Below are positions 34,257 through 42,499 of a stretch of DNA of 64,000 nucleotides, piece by piece. Within the stretch, counting starts at the first letter, position 1, and every line of letters begins with the position of its first letter. Made by a program: the position numbers and the translations under genes. Origin of the DNA: Azoarcus_F sp036734105 (GTDB lineage: Bacteria; Pseudomonadota; Gammaproteobacteria; Burkholderiales; Rhodocyclaceae); the NCBI GenBank assembly GCA_036734105.1, contig DAIMZH010000011.1, positions 19,411 to 83,410 of the forward strand. Direction: 5' to 3'. Below the pieces are notes generated by a model that worked only from the letters and a program-made list of their open reading frames with translations, made no database searches and had not been told where the DNA came from.

Positions 34257-35153
34257 TCAGGCTGCGGCAGCTTCGGCAGCCAGTTCGGCAGCGGTCTTGC
34301 CGACGATGGACTCGTCTTCCACTTCCATGATGCCGAACTCCATCAACAGCTCTTCGAGCTCGTCCATGGTGCAAGGGGTCGGGATCACAAACTTGGTGTT
34401 GTCGACGATCTTGCGGGCCAGGGCGCGGTACTCATCAGCCTGTTTGGCGGTGGGGTCATACTCGATGACCGTCATGCGGCGGATCTCGGCGTGCTGCACC
34501 ACGTTGTCGCGCGGGATGAAGTGGATCATGTGGGTGCCCATCTTCTCGGCCAGCGCCATGATCAGTTCGTCTTCACGGTCGGTGTTGCGGCTGTTGCAGA
34601 TCAGACCGGCCAGACGCACACCGCCAGAGCTGGCGTACTTGACGATGCCCTTGCCAATGTTGTTGGCGGCATACATGGCCATCATTTCGCCGGAACAGAC
34701 GATGTAGATTTCCTGCGCCTTGTTCTCGCGGATCGGCATGGCAAAACCACCACACACCACGTCACCCAGCACGTCGTAAAACACGAAGTCCAGGTCATCG
34801 GTGTAGGCGCCCTCTTCTTCAAGGAAGTTGATCGCGGTGATGACGCCACGGCCGGCACATCCCACACCGGGTTCCGGACCGCCGGACTCGACGCACTTGA
34901 CATCGCCATAACCCACTGACAAGACATCCTCAAGCTCAAGGTCTTCCACGCTACCGGCTTCAGCAGCCAACTCCATGACAGAGTTCTGGGCCTTGGCATG
35001 CAGGATCAGACGGGTTGAGTCGGCTTTCGGGTCGCAGCCAACAATCATCACCTTCTTGCCAGCTTCAGCAAGTGCGGCTACGAGGTTCTGGGTGGTGGTA
35101 GACTTGCCGATGCCACCCTTGCCATAAATGGCTGCTTGACGCAGTTTTGCCAT
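34257..35153 (-). CDS. nifH: nitrogenase Fe protein NifH
   Basis: Dinitrogenase reductase of 298 residues that passes electrons to NifDK with ATP hydrolysis. Walker A is GKGGIGKST (11-19), the [4Fe-4S] ligands are Cys99 and Cys134, and Arg102 in GCAGRGVIT is the residue modified by DraT in organisms with that switch. The C-terminal tail is Ala/Glu-rich. ATG 35153 has AAGGAG. First gene of the minus-strand operon ending near 29225. No draT/draG genes are present in the window. Confidence 0.98.
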   Translation of the reverse strand: MAKLRQAAIYGKGGIGKSTTTQNLVAALAEAGKKVMIVGCDPKADSTRLILHAKAQNSVMELAAEAGSVEDLELEDVLSVGYGDVKCVESGGPEPGVGCAGRGVITAINFLEEEGAYTDDLDFVFYDVLGDVVCGGFAMPIRENKAQEIYIVCSGEMMAMYAANNIGKGIVKYASSGGVRLAGLICNSRNTDREDELIMALAEKMGTHMIHFIPRDNVVQHAEIRRMTVIEYDPTAKQADEYRALARKIVDNTKFVIPTPCTMDELEELLMEFGIMEVEDESIVGKTAAELAAEAAAA

Positions 35154-35220
35154 GATGCTTTCTCCTTGTCGGAACAGATTCGTAAATCGGTTGTGATGCA
35201 CTGGACCACATGCACTCTTG

Positions 35221-35236
35221 CGCAAGGACTGTGCCA
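35221..35236 (-). promoter_or_regulatory. sigma54 promoter of nifHDK
   Basis: TGGCACAGTCCTTGCG on the minus strand, a full -24/-12 match. The predicted transcription start near 35210 leaves a leader of about 57 bases to nifH. Confidence 0.9.
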
Positions 35237-35325
35237 ACTCGGAATAAAAGCAACAAGCCACTGAATATAAAAGCAATTATTAAAAACACATGGATTCCGG
35301 CAAAGGCTCACAGTGCGACAGAAAA

Positions 35326-35350
35326 CCGACAATTTGTCGGGGCAACAACA
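35326..35350 (-). promoter_or_regulatory. NifA site of nifH overlapping a perfect palindrome
   Basis: TGTCGGGGCAACAACA at 35335-35350 fits TGT-N10-ACA, about 100 bases upstream of the nifH -24 element. Its left part is shared with CCGACAATTTGTCGG (35326-35340), a perfect inverted repeat of CCGACA with a three-base spacer. A second protein could therefore compete with NifA here; this is inference. Confidence 0.7.
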
Positions 35351-35372
35351 TTCCCTCTGCCTGGTTGAACCG

Positions 35373-35433
35373 CAGCCTGGCTTGCCATCAACCAGCCTGG
35401 CTTGCCATCAACCAGCCTGGCTTGCCATCAACC
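35373..35433. repeat. three tandem 20-bp repeats between nifH and the SIR2-like gene
   Basis: CAGCCTGGCTTGCCATCAAC is repeated three times without change (35373, 35393, 35413) and a fourth copy starts with C. The 20-base period is close to two helical turns, and each unit contains the small dyad TGGCTTGCCA, so three copies would face the same side of DNA. The repeats sit between two NifA sites in a 567-base region without coding sequence. No spacers vary, so this is not a CRISPR array. Confidence 0.9.
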
Positions 35434-35547
35434 AATATCCTCACCTGCTCACACCTGTTTCCGGGTCGGGTGCAGGTCAAAGTTGAATATCTGGTCATCG
35501 GCGCGGTGATGGCTGTGCGCCAGGCCAGTTGAGGCAGCCAGCGCGAA

Positions 35548-35563
35548 TGTCGCAAATCAGACA
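35548..35563 (+). promoter_or_regulatory. NifA upstream activator site of the SIR2-like gene
   Basis: TGTCGCAAATCAGACA fits TGT-N10-ACA and lies 83 bases upstream of the -24 element at 35646, oriented for the plus-strand gene. Confidence 0.75.
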
Positions 35564-35645
35564 TTTGCCCCAAGGCACAACGACACCCGACGCAATCAGA
35601 TGGCGCTGAAGCAGTTGCACAGGCCGGTTTTCACGAATGCACGCA

Positions 35646-35661
35646 TGGCACTGTTCTTGCG
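35646..35661 (+). promoter_or_regulatory. sigma54 promoter of the SIR2-like gene
   Basis: TGGCACTGTTCTTGCG is a full match to the -24/-12 consensus. Transcription would start near 35672, about 49 bases before the ATG at 35721. Confidence 0.88.
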
Positions 35662-35720
35662 GAATGACTTTTCGACGCGACCCGAATTGTCGCCAGCGGA
35701 TCAATCCACGAGAGGAAACC

Positions 35721-36566
35721 ATGAGCGCAATACTCGACACCATCCGGGCTGAACTGAGCACAGGCACACTCGTCCTTTTCATCGGCGCAGGAGCGCTCGA
35801 AGGGGTGACCCACGCAGACACCGGCAAAAAAATCCCCGCCACCAGCGACGAATTGATTCTGGCCTTGAACAATGGTCAGCCCATGGCGCCCAGGCTGATG
35901 TATGAGTTTCCGCGCGCCGCCATGAACATCGAACTCAAGCGCGGTCGCTCGGCAATCAACCGCTTCATGCTGCAAACCTATGACGATGACGGCTGGAGCG
36001 AATCCCCTGTTCACGCCTGGTTGGCATCGCTCAAACTGCCCTACATCATCGACCTGAACCGCGACACCGGCCTGCAAAAACTTTATTCAAATCGCCCGCA
36101 CACCCTCATCGTCGGCATCGCCCGCATCGCCGGTGGCGTTCGTTACAAGCTGTTCAGCCACGACGGCACGGCTTACAGCGGTGAAGTCGATGCCGCCGAC
36201 ATCAACCCCGACGCCCCCATCCTGTTCAAGCCCTGTGGCACGCCCTGGCCCGAGCCTAACTGGATCGCCTCGGATGCCGACTTCGTCGACTACATCACCG
36301 AACTGATGGGCGGCTTCGCAATTCCACCGTTTCTCAAGGAACGCCGTAAAGGGCTCAAATACCTGGTCGCCGGTGCACGCCTCAACCGCGACACCGTTCG
36401 CATGATCCTCGCCGACATGATCTACGACTCCGCCCAACCGGCTGGCTGGGCACTCATCCCCAACGCCAACGACAAGGAAAAACGCTTCTGCGCACGCCTC
36501 GGCCTGGAACTGGTCGACGCAGACATTCGCGAACTTGCTGGCCTTCCTGTGGCTGAGACGGCGTGA
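35721..36566 (+). CDS. SIR2-like protein under NifA/sigma54 control
   Basis: Protein of 281 residues with the SIR2-like Rossmann pattern: LVLFIGAGALEG (residues 17-28) as the NAD-binding GAG loop, YIIDLNRDTG (109-117) at the place of the TTNxD motif with Asn113 and Asp115 kept, PILFKPCGTPWP (166-177) at the KLHG position, and YLVAGARLNRDTVRMIL (214-230) at the FLGYSLxD position. The catalytic His of SIR2 enzymes is Cys172 here. No membrane, nuclease or TPR domain is attached. GAGAGGAAACC precedes the ATG. It is divergent from nifH with its own NifA site and -24/-12 promoter. Function unknown; NAD binding or signalling is inference. Confidence 0.8.
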   Translation: MSAILDTIRAELSTGTLVLFIGAGALEGVTHADTGKKIPATSDELILALNNGQPMAPRLMYEFPRAAMNIELKRGRSAINRFMLQTYDDDGWSESPVHAWLASLKLPYIIDLNRDTGLQKLYSNRPHTLIVGIARIAGGVRYKLFSHDGTAYSGEVDAADINPDAPILFKPCGTPWPEPNWIASDADFVDYITELMGGFAIPPFLKERRKGLKYLVAGARLNRDTVRMILADMIYDSAQPAGWALIPNANDKEKRFCARLGLELVDADIRELAGLPVAETA

Positions 36567-36642
36567 CCGGAAAGCCTGCCGCGCCCGGATGAGACAGCAC
36601 CGACATTGCAACCGTGACCGCAGTTCAGTGAATGGCCGTGGG

Positions 36643-39600
36643 TCAGTACAACTCACTCATTTGTTCAAGCAACTGGTCGTGCAGGCAATGCAACTCAGTC
36701 ATGCGGGTGTGCGCCTCATCGCCCATACCATCTTGCTTCAATGCCATCAACTCTGCGGCCAGGCGGTGAATCTCGCGATGCAGCGCATCTACCGGATGGT
36801 CGGCATCTTCGCCCAATAGCGAGGCCCGGCCACCATGATCCAGCCAATGGCCAAACCGGCATTGGTGAGCATCCCGGTCTGGTGGCGAGTCACACTTTCC
36901 GGCAAGGTATTTATCCATTGCAGAAACCCATGCCCTGTGTTCTACCGTTGCAAAGAGCATCGGCAAGCGGTCCCGGCTGACCGGTTTGAGCGCCTTCCAT
37001 GCTGGCGGCGAATCCCATGTGCCCACCCAGCGCCGAAAATCCGGTGCAAGCATAGGGCGAGCAATGGCGTAACCCTGAGCCCATTCGCAGCCGAGGCGCA
37101 AAAGCATCTCACCGTGGGCCAGCGTTTCAACCCCTTCGGCAATGGTCTGGCGACGAAATGCGGTCGCCAGACCCAGCACCCCTTCCAGAATGGCGAGATC
37201 ATCCGGATCGTCGAGCATGTCGTGCACAAAGCTCTGATCGATCTTGAGCACCGCAACAGGGAGTTGCTTCAAATAGGTCAGCGACGCGTAGCCTGTGCCG
37301 AAGTCGTCGAGGGCAAAGACTATGCCCAGTTCCCGACAAGTGGCCATCACCTGCGACACGCCAGCAAAATCCTCCAGGGCGCTGGTTTCCAGAATTTCCA
37401 GTTCCAGTTCACCAGCACTGACCCCGGGGTGCCGGGCCAGCAGCGTGCGCAGGCGTGAAACAAAATCGGGGTGCTGCAATTGAAGCGCGCCGACATTTAC
37501 GCTGACCGGGATGGAAAGCCCGGTTGCGCGCCAGGTTTCGATCTGAGTCAAAACACTGTCGATTACCCACTCGCCCAGGTCGATGGCGAGCGGCTGATCC
37601 TCGATGACTGGCAGGAACGCTGCGGGTGACAACAGCCCACGCCGCGGGTGTTGCCAGCGAATCAAGGCTTCTGCACCAATGAGTTCGCCGGTGCGCATGT
37701 TCACCTTGGGCTGGTAGTGGAGCACGAACTCCTGGTTGCCCAGTGCCTGCCGAATATGCTCCAGGCTTTCGTGGCGTCCGCGCACGTGGCGATCCTGCTC
37801 GGCATCGAAGATGTGATAGCGGTTCTTGCCAGCCTGCTTGGCCTGATACATGGCCTGGTCGGCCTGGCGCAGCAGTTGGTCCGCATCGACGGCCTCACTT
37901 TGCGGATAAAACGTCACACCCAGACTGGCGGAAACACGCAGCACGATGTCACTGACAGTTACTGGCTGCGCGACAACCTCAAGCAGCCGCGTGAGAATCG
38001 GCGCACTGGCATCGATATCGGGCAGGTCAACCAGCACCGCGACAAACTCGTCGCCGCCGAGACGCCCAAGCGTGTCGCCATCGCGCAGCACCTTTGTCAT
38101 GAGTCTGGCAAGCGTCGTGAGCAACTGGTCGCCCACCTCGTGGTCATGGGTGTCGTTGACTGCCTTGAAACCGTCCAGATCAAGGTAGGCGACCGCCAGC
38201 CGCTGACCGCGCCGGGGCGCCTGACTCATGGCTTGGCGCAGGCGGTCACCCAGCAAGAGTCGGTTAGGCAGTCCGGTGAGGGCATCGTAGTGGGCGATAT
38301 GCTCAAGCCTGGTTTGATGCGCCTTGATGGTGGTGATGTCGGAGAACAGGGCGATGTAATTCTGCGTTTCGCCGCGCTCGTCACGCACCGCACTGATAGT
38401 CAGCATCTCGGCGATCACCTCGCCATCCTTGCGGCGGTTCCAGATTTCTCCGGTCCAGTGGCCCTGGGTCTGCAGGTCTTGCCACAGGGCGTCGTAGAAA
38501 TCCTTGCCTTGCCTGCCGGAACTGAGGATGCGCGGATTCTGGCCAAGCACTTCCTCGCGACTGAAGCCTGTGATATCGGTAAAGGCTGCATTGACATCGA
38601 GGATTCTGGCATGCCGGTCGGTAATGGTGATGCCTTCGCGGGCATGGGTGAAAACATTTGCTGCAAGGCGCAAGGCTTCCTCAGCGCTCTTGCGATCGGT
38701 GATGTTGACTGAATAGCCAGCCCCGAGCAGCGGCCTTCCGAGCGCATCACGCTGCACCACCCGGCCTACAGTATGCAGCCAATGGTAGCCCCCTGCCCGG
38801 TCGTCAAAGCGGTATTCACAATCGAAACCTTTCGTGTCGCCATCTGGCAACGCCCGCTCTACCATCTCGATGAATCGCTGACGGTCATCAGGATGCACCC
38901 GCGCCAGCCAGCCTGCCAGCGTATCCGGGGTATCAGACTCATTCAGGCCAAGCCCAGTCATGGCACACCCATCGAAACCCAGCTTGTCGGTGGTGAAATC
39001 AAGTTCAAAGATCAATATCTTGGCCGCATCCAGGGCAAGGGCGAGCCGACGTTCCGCCCGCTTCTGTTCGGACAGGTCAATGTCGATGCAATATAATTCC
39101 AAGCCGTTCGGCCCCTGTTGCATGACATGGCTGGAAAACACTGGCTTCGGAGTGCCATCCTTGTGGCACAAGTCCACCTCGGCTGCCGGAATGGCAGGTC
39201 CACCAGCAAACCAGTCGTTGATCGCCTCAATCACACTCTGGCGCATTTCCTCCGGAATGATCAGGTCTTCTACCTTGCGGCCAAGCGCTTCCGATCTCGA
39301 AAAACCATACAGGACTTCACTGGCGTGGTTCCAGAAAATCACACGACGCTCGGCATCGTAGCCTTGCACCGCAATGCTCGGTATGCTTTCGAACAGTGTG
39401 CGGAACCGCTGTTCGCTGACATGCAGAGCCTGATCTCGTTGCATCTCCTCGGTGATATCAAGGCTCAAGCCAACGAGAAATTCGGGCTCACCATGCACGT
39501 CACGCTTGACCGCCTTGATGACGCGCAGATCGTGCACCTTGCCGTCGACAAAGGGCAAGCGCTGATGGTTGACGCTCACTCCGGTGCTGGCAAGTGCCTT

Positions 39601-40551
39601 GACATCGGATGCGATGCACTGCTCGCGGAAGGCTTCGGGGATGAGCTCGGCGTAATGCGGCACGGCGAGAAAGCGTTCTTCCGGAATGCCCATCGCGCCA
39701 CAAAAGGCTTTGTTCACAACACTCAGTTTGCCCTTGCCGTTCTGCAGCCAGATACCAATCGGAGCGAAGTCGAGGATCAACTGCAGGGCTTCGGTCTTCC
39801 GGCGTAGCGCCTCCTCTGCCTGCCTCTGTTCGGTGATGTCGCGTGCGATACCATAGAGTCCGATGATCTCGCCGGATGCGTTTCGGATCGGGTACTTTCG
39901 GTTATCTACCCAGCCCTGGCGGCCCTCCTTGGTGAGATATTCCTGAACCTCATGGACCACAACCCCCTCTGTATACACACGCTTTTCCAGCTTGTAATAG
40001 GCATCGGCAAACTCCTCCGGAAAGACATCGTAATCTGTCTGACCAAGCAGGTCTGTCCAGTGTTCGGCCGGATCACACAGCACCACCAGCGTCTGGCTGG
40101 CACCAGTCAGAACATGGTTGCGATCCTTGAAAAAGATGAAGTCATCGGTGTTTTCCATCATCGCCCGGAAACTCGCCATGGTGACTACATCATCCAGCGT
40201 GCGCGGCAGGCTCTTGGCGTCTTCGAGTAGCAGATCGAGCGTAAGGCTCGCTCCAGCCACCGACTTTGCAAAAGTACACCTGACGCAACGAATCCGGCCG
40301 TTGGCTTGACGCAGACGCAGGTTGACCACCTGTTGGCTTGCCGTCGCTTGCGGCGCGAACAACTGGACTGCGATATCCTCATCATCGACATGAAAACATG
40401 CTCTCAGATCAACGCTTCCATCAAGAAACGCCGATGCGCCAAAACCCAGCAGCAGTTGCGGATTGCCGGACACGGAATCAATGCCGACCTCATCATCGTC
40501 GATGCGGTAGCGGAAATGTGCATCCAGAGTCGCGGAAGAAGTCGGGTTCAT
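36643..40551 (-). CDS. multi-PAS GGDEF-EAL protein with C-terminal CZB domain
   Basis: Cytoplasmic cyclic-di-GMP enzyme of 1302 residues without membrane segments. About four or five PAS/PAC units cover roughly 115-750 (for example NTDDFIFFKDRNHVLTG and GITITDRHARILDVN). The GGDEF motif LGGDEF is intact near residue 830, with the inhibitory site RDGD five residues before it. The phosphodiesterase domain begins near 940 and keeps EALIRW. The last 100 residues are a zinc-binding CZB domain with CRFGHWLDHG. It converges with the SIR2-like gene, 76 bases apart. Which reaction dominates is not visible. Confidence 0.9.
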   Translation of the reverse strand: MNPTSSATLDAHFRYRIDDDEVGIDSVSGNPQLLLGFGASAFLDGSVDLRACFHVDDEDIAVQLFAPQATASQQVVNLRLRQANGRIRCVRCTFAKSVAGASLTLDLLLEDAKSLPRTLDDVVTMASFRAMMENTDDFIFFKDRNHVLTGASQTLVVLCDPAEHWTDLLGQTDYDVFPEEFADAYYKLEKRVYTEGVVVHEVQEYLTKEGRQGWVDNRKYPIRNASGEIIGLYGIARDITEQRQAEEALRRKTEALQLILDFAPIGIWLQNGKGKLSVVNKAFCGAMGIPEERFLAVPHYAELIPEAFREQCIASDVKALASTGVSVNHQRLPFVDGKVHDLRVIKAVKRDVHGEPEFLVGLSLDITEEMQRDQALHVSEQRFRTLFESIPSIAVQGYDAERRVIFWNHASEVLYGFSRSEALGRKVEDLIIPEEMRQSVIEAINDWFAGGPAIPAAEVDLCHKDGTPKPVFSSHVMQQGPNGLELYCIDIDLSEQKRAERRLALALDAAKILIFELDFTTDKLGFDGCAMTGLGLNESDTPDTLAGWLARVHPDDRQRFIEMVERALPDGDTKGFDCEYRFDDRAGGYHWLHTVGRVVQRDALGRPLLGAGYSVNITDRKSAEEALRLAANVFTHAREGITITDRHARILDVNAAFTDITGFSREEVLGQNPRILSSGRQGKDFYDALWQDLQTQGHWTGEIWNRRKDGEVIAEMLTISAVRDERGETQNYIALFSDITTIKAHQTRLEHIAHYDALTGLPNRLLLGDRLRQAMSQAPRRGQRLAVAYLDLDGFKAVNDTHDHEVGDQLLTTLARLMTKVLRDGDTLGRLGGDEFVAVLVDLPDIDASAPILTRLLEVVAQPVTVSDIVLRVSASLGVTFYPQSEAVDADQLLRQADQAMYQAKQAGKNRYHIFDAEQDRHVRGRHESLEHIRQALGNQEFVLHYQPKVNMRTGELIGAEALIRWQHPRRGLLSPAAFLPVIEDQPLAIDLGEWVIDSVLTQIETWRATGLSIPVSVNVGALQLQHPDFVSRLRTLLARHPGVSAGELELEILETSALEDFAGVSQVMATCRELGIVFALDDFGTGYASLTYLKQLPVAVLKIDQSFVHDMLDDPDDLAILEGVLGLATAFRRQTIAEGVETLAHGEMLLRLGCEWAQGYAIARPMLAPDFRRWVGTWDSPPAWKALKPVSRDRLPMLFATVEHRAWVSAMDKYLAGKCDSPPDRDAHQCRFGHWLDHGGRASLLGEDADHPVDALHREIHRLAAELMALKQDGMGDEAHTRMTELHCLHDQLLEQMSELY

Positions 40552-40843
40552 CTCTGTATGACGCGTGGCGCAAGTGCCTGCCGAGACCGCACTGCGGGAT
40601 TCACCAATGGATCTTCAGTTTAACCCAACAGACAATGATTGGCATTTTCGGGAGCATTACAAAGGTGATGCAGCCCACCCGAAACCTTTGGACGGCCGCA
40701 CAGAAACACCCTGTCTGGCCAGTTCAACCTGGACGATTGGCAGCAAAGGCCAGCTCACTCGATAGCTTCTGGAGCCTGCCGCGTCGCGCATCGAGTTGTG
40801 GTGTGGGAATCCTGTCGGCAGTGGAACCGGGTATGCAGGCCCT

Positions 40844-40996
40844 TCAACCCAGTTGGCAATGGGGCTCCCGCGCAGCCTGCGCGCCAAGCCAGCGCCATGC
40901 CGCCCACGCGGCGACCGCCAGATAGACCAGCCCTCCGGGTATCCACATCATCAGGCCGGCCAGTTGTTGGTCAGCCAGCACGCCGGGTCTGCTCCA
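40844..40996 (-). pseudogene. C-terminal remnant of a CtaG-type (caa3) assembly protein
   Basis: A short frame carries LADQQLAGLMMWIPGGLVYL followed by a hydrophobic Ala/Trp-rich helix, the signature of the last helices of the cytochrome oxidase assembly factor CtaG. The rest of the gene is missing and upstream sequence in the frame is unrelated. It is a relic. The whole stretch 40552-41136 holds no other gene that I can support. Confidence 0.6.
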
Positions 40997-41136
40997 TATA
41001 GCGGAACATTGGAAAAGCTCACAATGCGGACAGGATTGACCACGCTGGGCCACAGCATCGTGGTCTACGCACTGCCGCGCTGAACGGCTTTGGCGCTCGA
41101 CAGCAGATTTGGCCAGCCGTCAGCAAGCACCCCGCA

Positions 41137-41709
41137 TCAGCCCTCGGGACCAAAACACACGGCGTAGTCGCTACAGGCTTCGCAACTGGGTGATGCGCAC
41201 ACATAGATTCCCTCGCGCTGACACAGTTCGCGATACAGGAACTTCTTCCATTTCATGTCACGGTTATTGGCACGCGCAAGCTCGGGAAAATTCAAGGCGA
41301 TAAGCTGCGACAGCTCGCGCCGCGACGGCAGCCCGAGGTCTTGCCACAAATGCTCCGAGCCCATGCAGGCGGTGGCAGCAATGACGGCCATCTGCGCCGA
41401 GCCTGCTACCTGCGGGTCAGCCTCGTCGCGCATGAAGCGCTCCAGGTCTTCGTACTCCGGATGCAGATATGGGCCTGCCACGTCCTTGCGTGGTGCCCAC
41501 TTGAGCCCGGGAAAGTGGCGCGCAATCAGCGCCTCGAAGGCGCTGCGACCCAGACCGAAATCCGCCGCCAGCACACCATCGCCAAGCGTCCAGCCAGCGA
41601 TGATGTGGGCCAGGAACTCGTCATTCGGCAGGCCAGAAGCATGGCTCATCAGGTGAGCATGCAGGCTCAGTCTGGCAGGTGACGGGTGATGACTCAACGG
41701 GGCAAGCAT
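41137..41709 (-). CDS. nifQ: NifQ, molybdenum donor for FeMo-co
   Basis: Fe-S protein of 190 residues thought to supply molybdenum to NifEN/NifH. The family cysteine motif is at the C-terminus (CASPSCEACSDYAVC, about residues 171-185), with the upstream MKWKKFLYRELCQREGI stretch typical of NifQ. ATG 41709 has GAGG upstream. Last gene of the nifB operon. Confidence 0.9.
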   Translation of the reverse strand: MLAPLSHHPSPARLSLHAHLMSHASGLPNDEFLAHIIAGWTLGDGVLAADFGLGRSAFEALIARHFPGLKWAPRKDVAGPYLHPEYEDLERFMRDEADPQVAGSAQMAVIAATACMGSEHLWQDLGLPSRRELSQLIALNFPELARANNRDMKWKKFLYRELCQREGIYVCASPSCEACSDYAVCFGPEG

Positions 41710-41772
41710 GATGAAACCTCACGTTTGGGCGGACGCTGCAAGGGTTTGGCCTATGCAGCGTCCAGGCTCGGA

Positions 41773-42135
41773 TCAGTATTCCACCAGCAAGTCCTCGTCA
41801 CGCAGAATCATCTGGCAGGCCAGACGCCACGGGGTCACCGAAACATCTTCCACGCGCATGCGCTCGATGTCGTCCTTGCTGACCTTCTTGTGTTCGCGCA
41901 GCACCGAGAGCTCCTTGTCGGTGAGGCGGCTGGCCATCGGCACCGTCTTGGTGCCGTGGTTTGCCAGCGGGGTGATCTTGACCATACAGGTGGCGCACTC
42001 GCCGTCCTCGCATGAGAAATCTATGGGGATATGGTTGTCCTTGGCGATTTTCAGGATGGTCTGGGTGTGCGAGCCAGCGATGGCGTAAACAGTCTTGTCG
42101 CGATGGATGGGGCTTGAGAAGGTGATATTGGGCAC
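41773..42135 (-). CDS. [2Fe-2S] ferredoxin in the nifB operon
   Basis: Plant-type ferredoxin of 120 residues with the cluster loop CEDGECATCMVK near residue 42 and the last Cys in WRLACQM near 107. The middle helix region (TDKELSVLREHKKVSKDD) is longer than in usual plant-type ferredoxins. The start is GTG at 42135, preceded by GGAG. Probably a nif-specific electron carrier. Confidence 0.85.
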   Translation of the reverse strand: MPNITFSSPIHRDKTVYAIAGSHTQTILKIAKDNHIPIDFSCEDGECATCMVKITPLANHGTKTVPMASRLTDKELSVLREHKKVSKDDIERMRVEDVSVTPWRLACQMILRDEDLLVEY

Positions 42136-42201
42136 GATGAGGCTCCACGATGGTTGGTTGAAAGACTTGGGTTTTTGAAAACTTCCCGGCCAGTTGTGTG
42201 C

Positions 42202-42489
42202 TCAGCCAGGACGAACTACCACGGTTCCGCCCAGCACCTGGGCCTGGCAGGCAAGCCGGTTGGCGGCGCCGGCATAGTTTTCTTTCAGCACCTGATCTTC
42301 GAGCACTGACGGCACCGCGAGATTTTCGGCGCCGGAGACGATCTTCATCATGCAGGTGCCACACTCACCCTCGCGGCAGCCATAGGTCAGCCCGGCGCCG
42401 ATTGTTTCTGATACTTCGATGAGCCGGGTACCGGCGGGCACCGTGACGGTGACGCCGATATCCTCAAAAGTGACCTGGGCTTTGGGCAT
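42202..42489 (-). CDS. [2Fe-2S] ferredoxin in the nifB operon (second)
   Basis: Plant-type ferredoxin of 95 residues with CREGECGTCMMK near residue 38 and the fourth Cys in NRLACQAQ near 79. AGGA precedes the ATG. It directly follows the flavodiiron gene by ten bases, so it is a good candidate for its reductant. Confidence 0.88.
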   Translation of the reverse strand: MPKAQVTFEDIGVTVTVPAGTRLIEVSETIGAGLTYGCREGECGTCMMKIVSGAENLAVPSVLEDQVLKENYAGAANRLACQAQVLGGTVVVRPG

Positions 42490-42499
42490 GGTGATCGTC

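Noticed and set aside
34257..35153. draT/draG control genes near nifH
   Set aside because: The target Arg102 is present, but no ADP-ribosyltransferase or glycohydrolase gene occurs in the window.
35373..35433. Possible CRISPR array
   Set aside because: The three repeats are directly adjacent with no spacers and no cas genes are near.
37648..38712. Plus-strand frame of 354 codons
   Set aside because: Shadow of the GGDEF-EAL protein.
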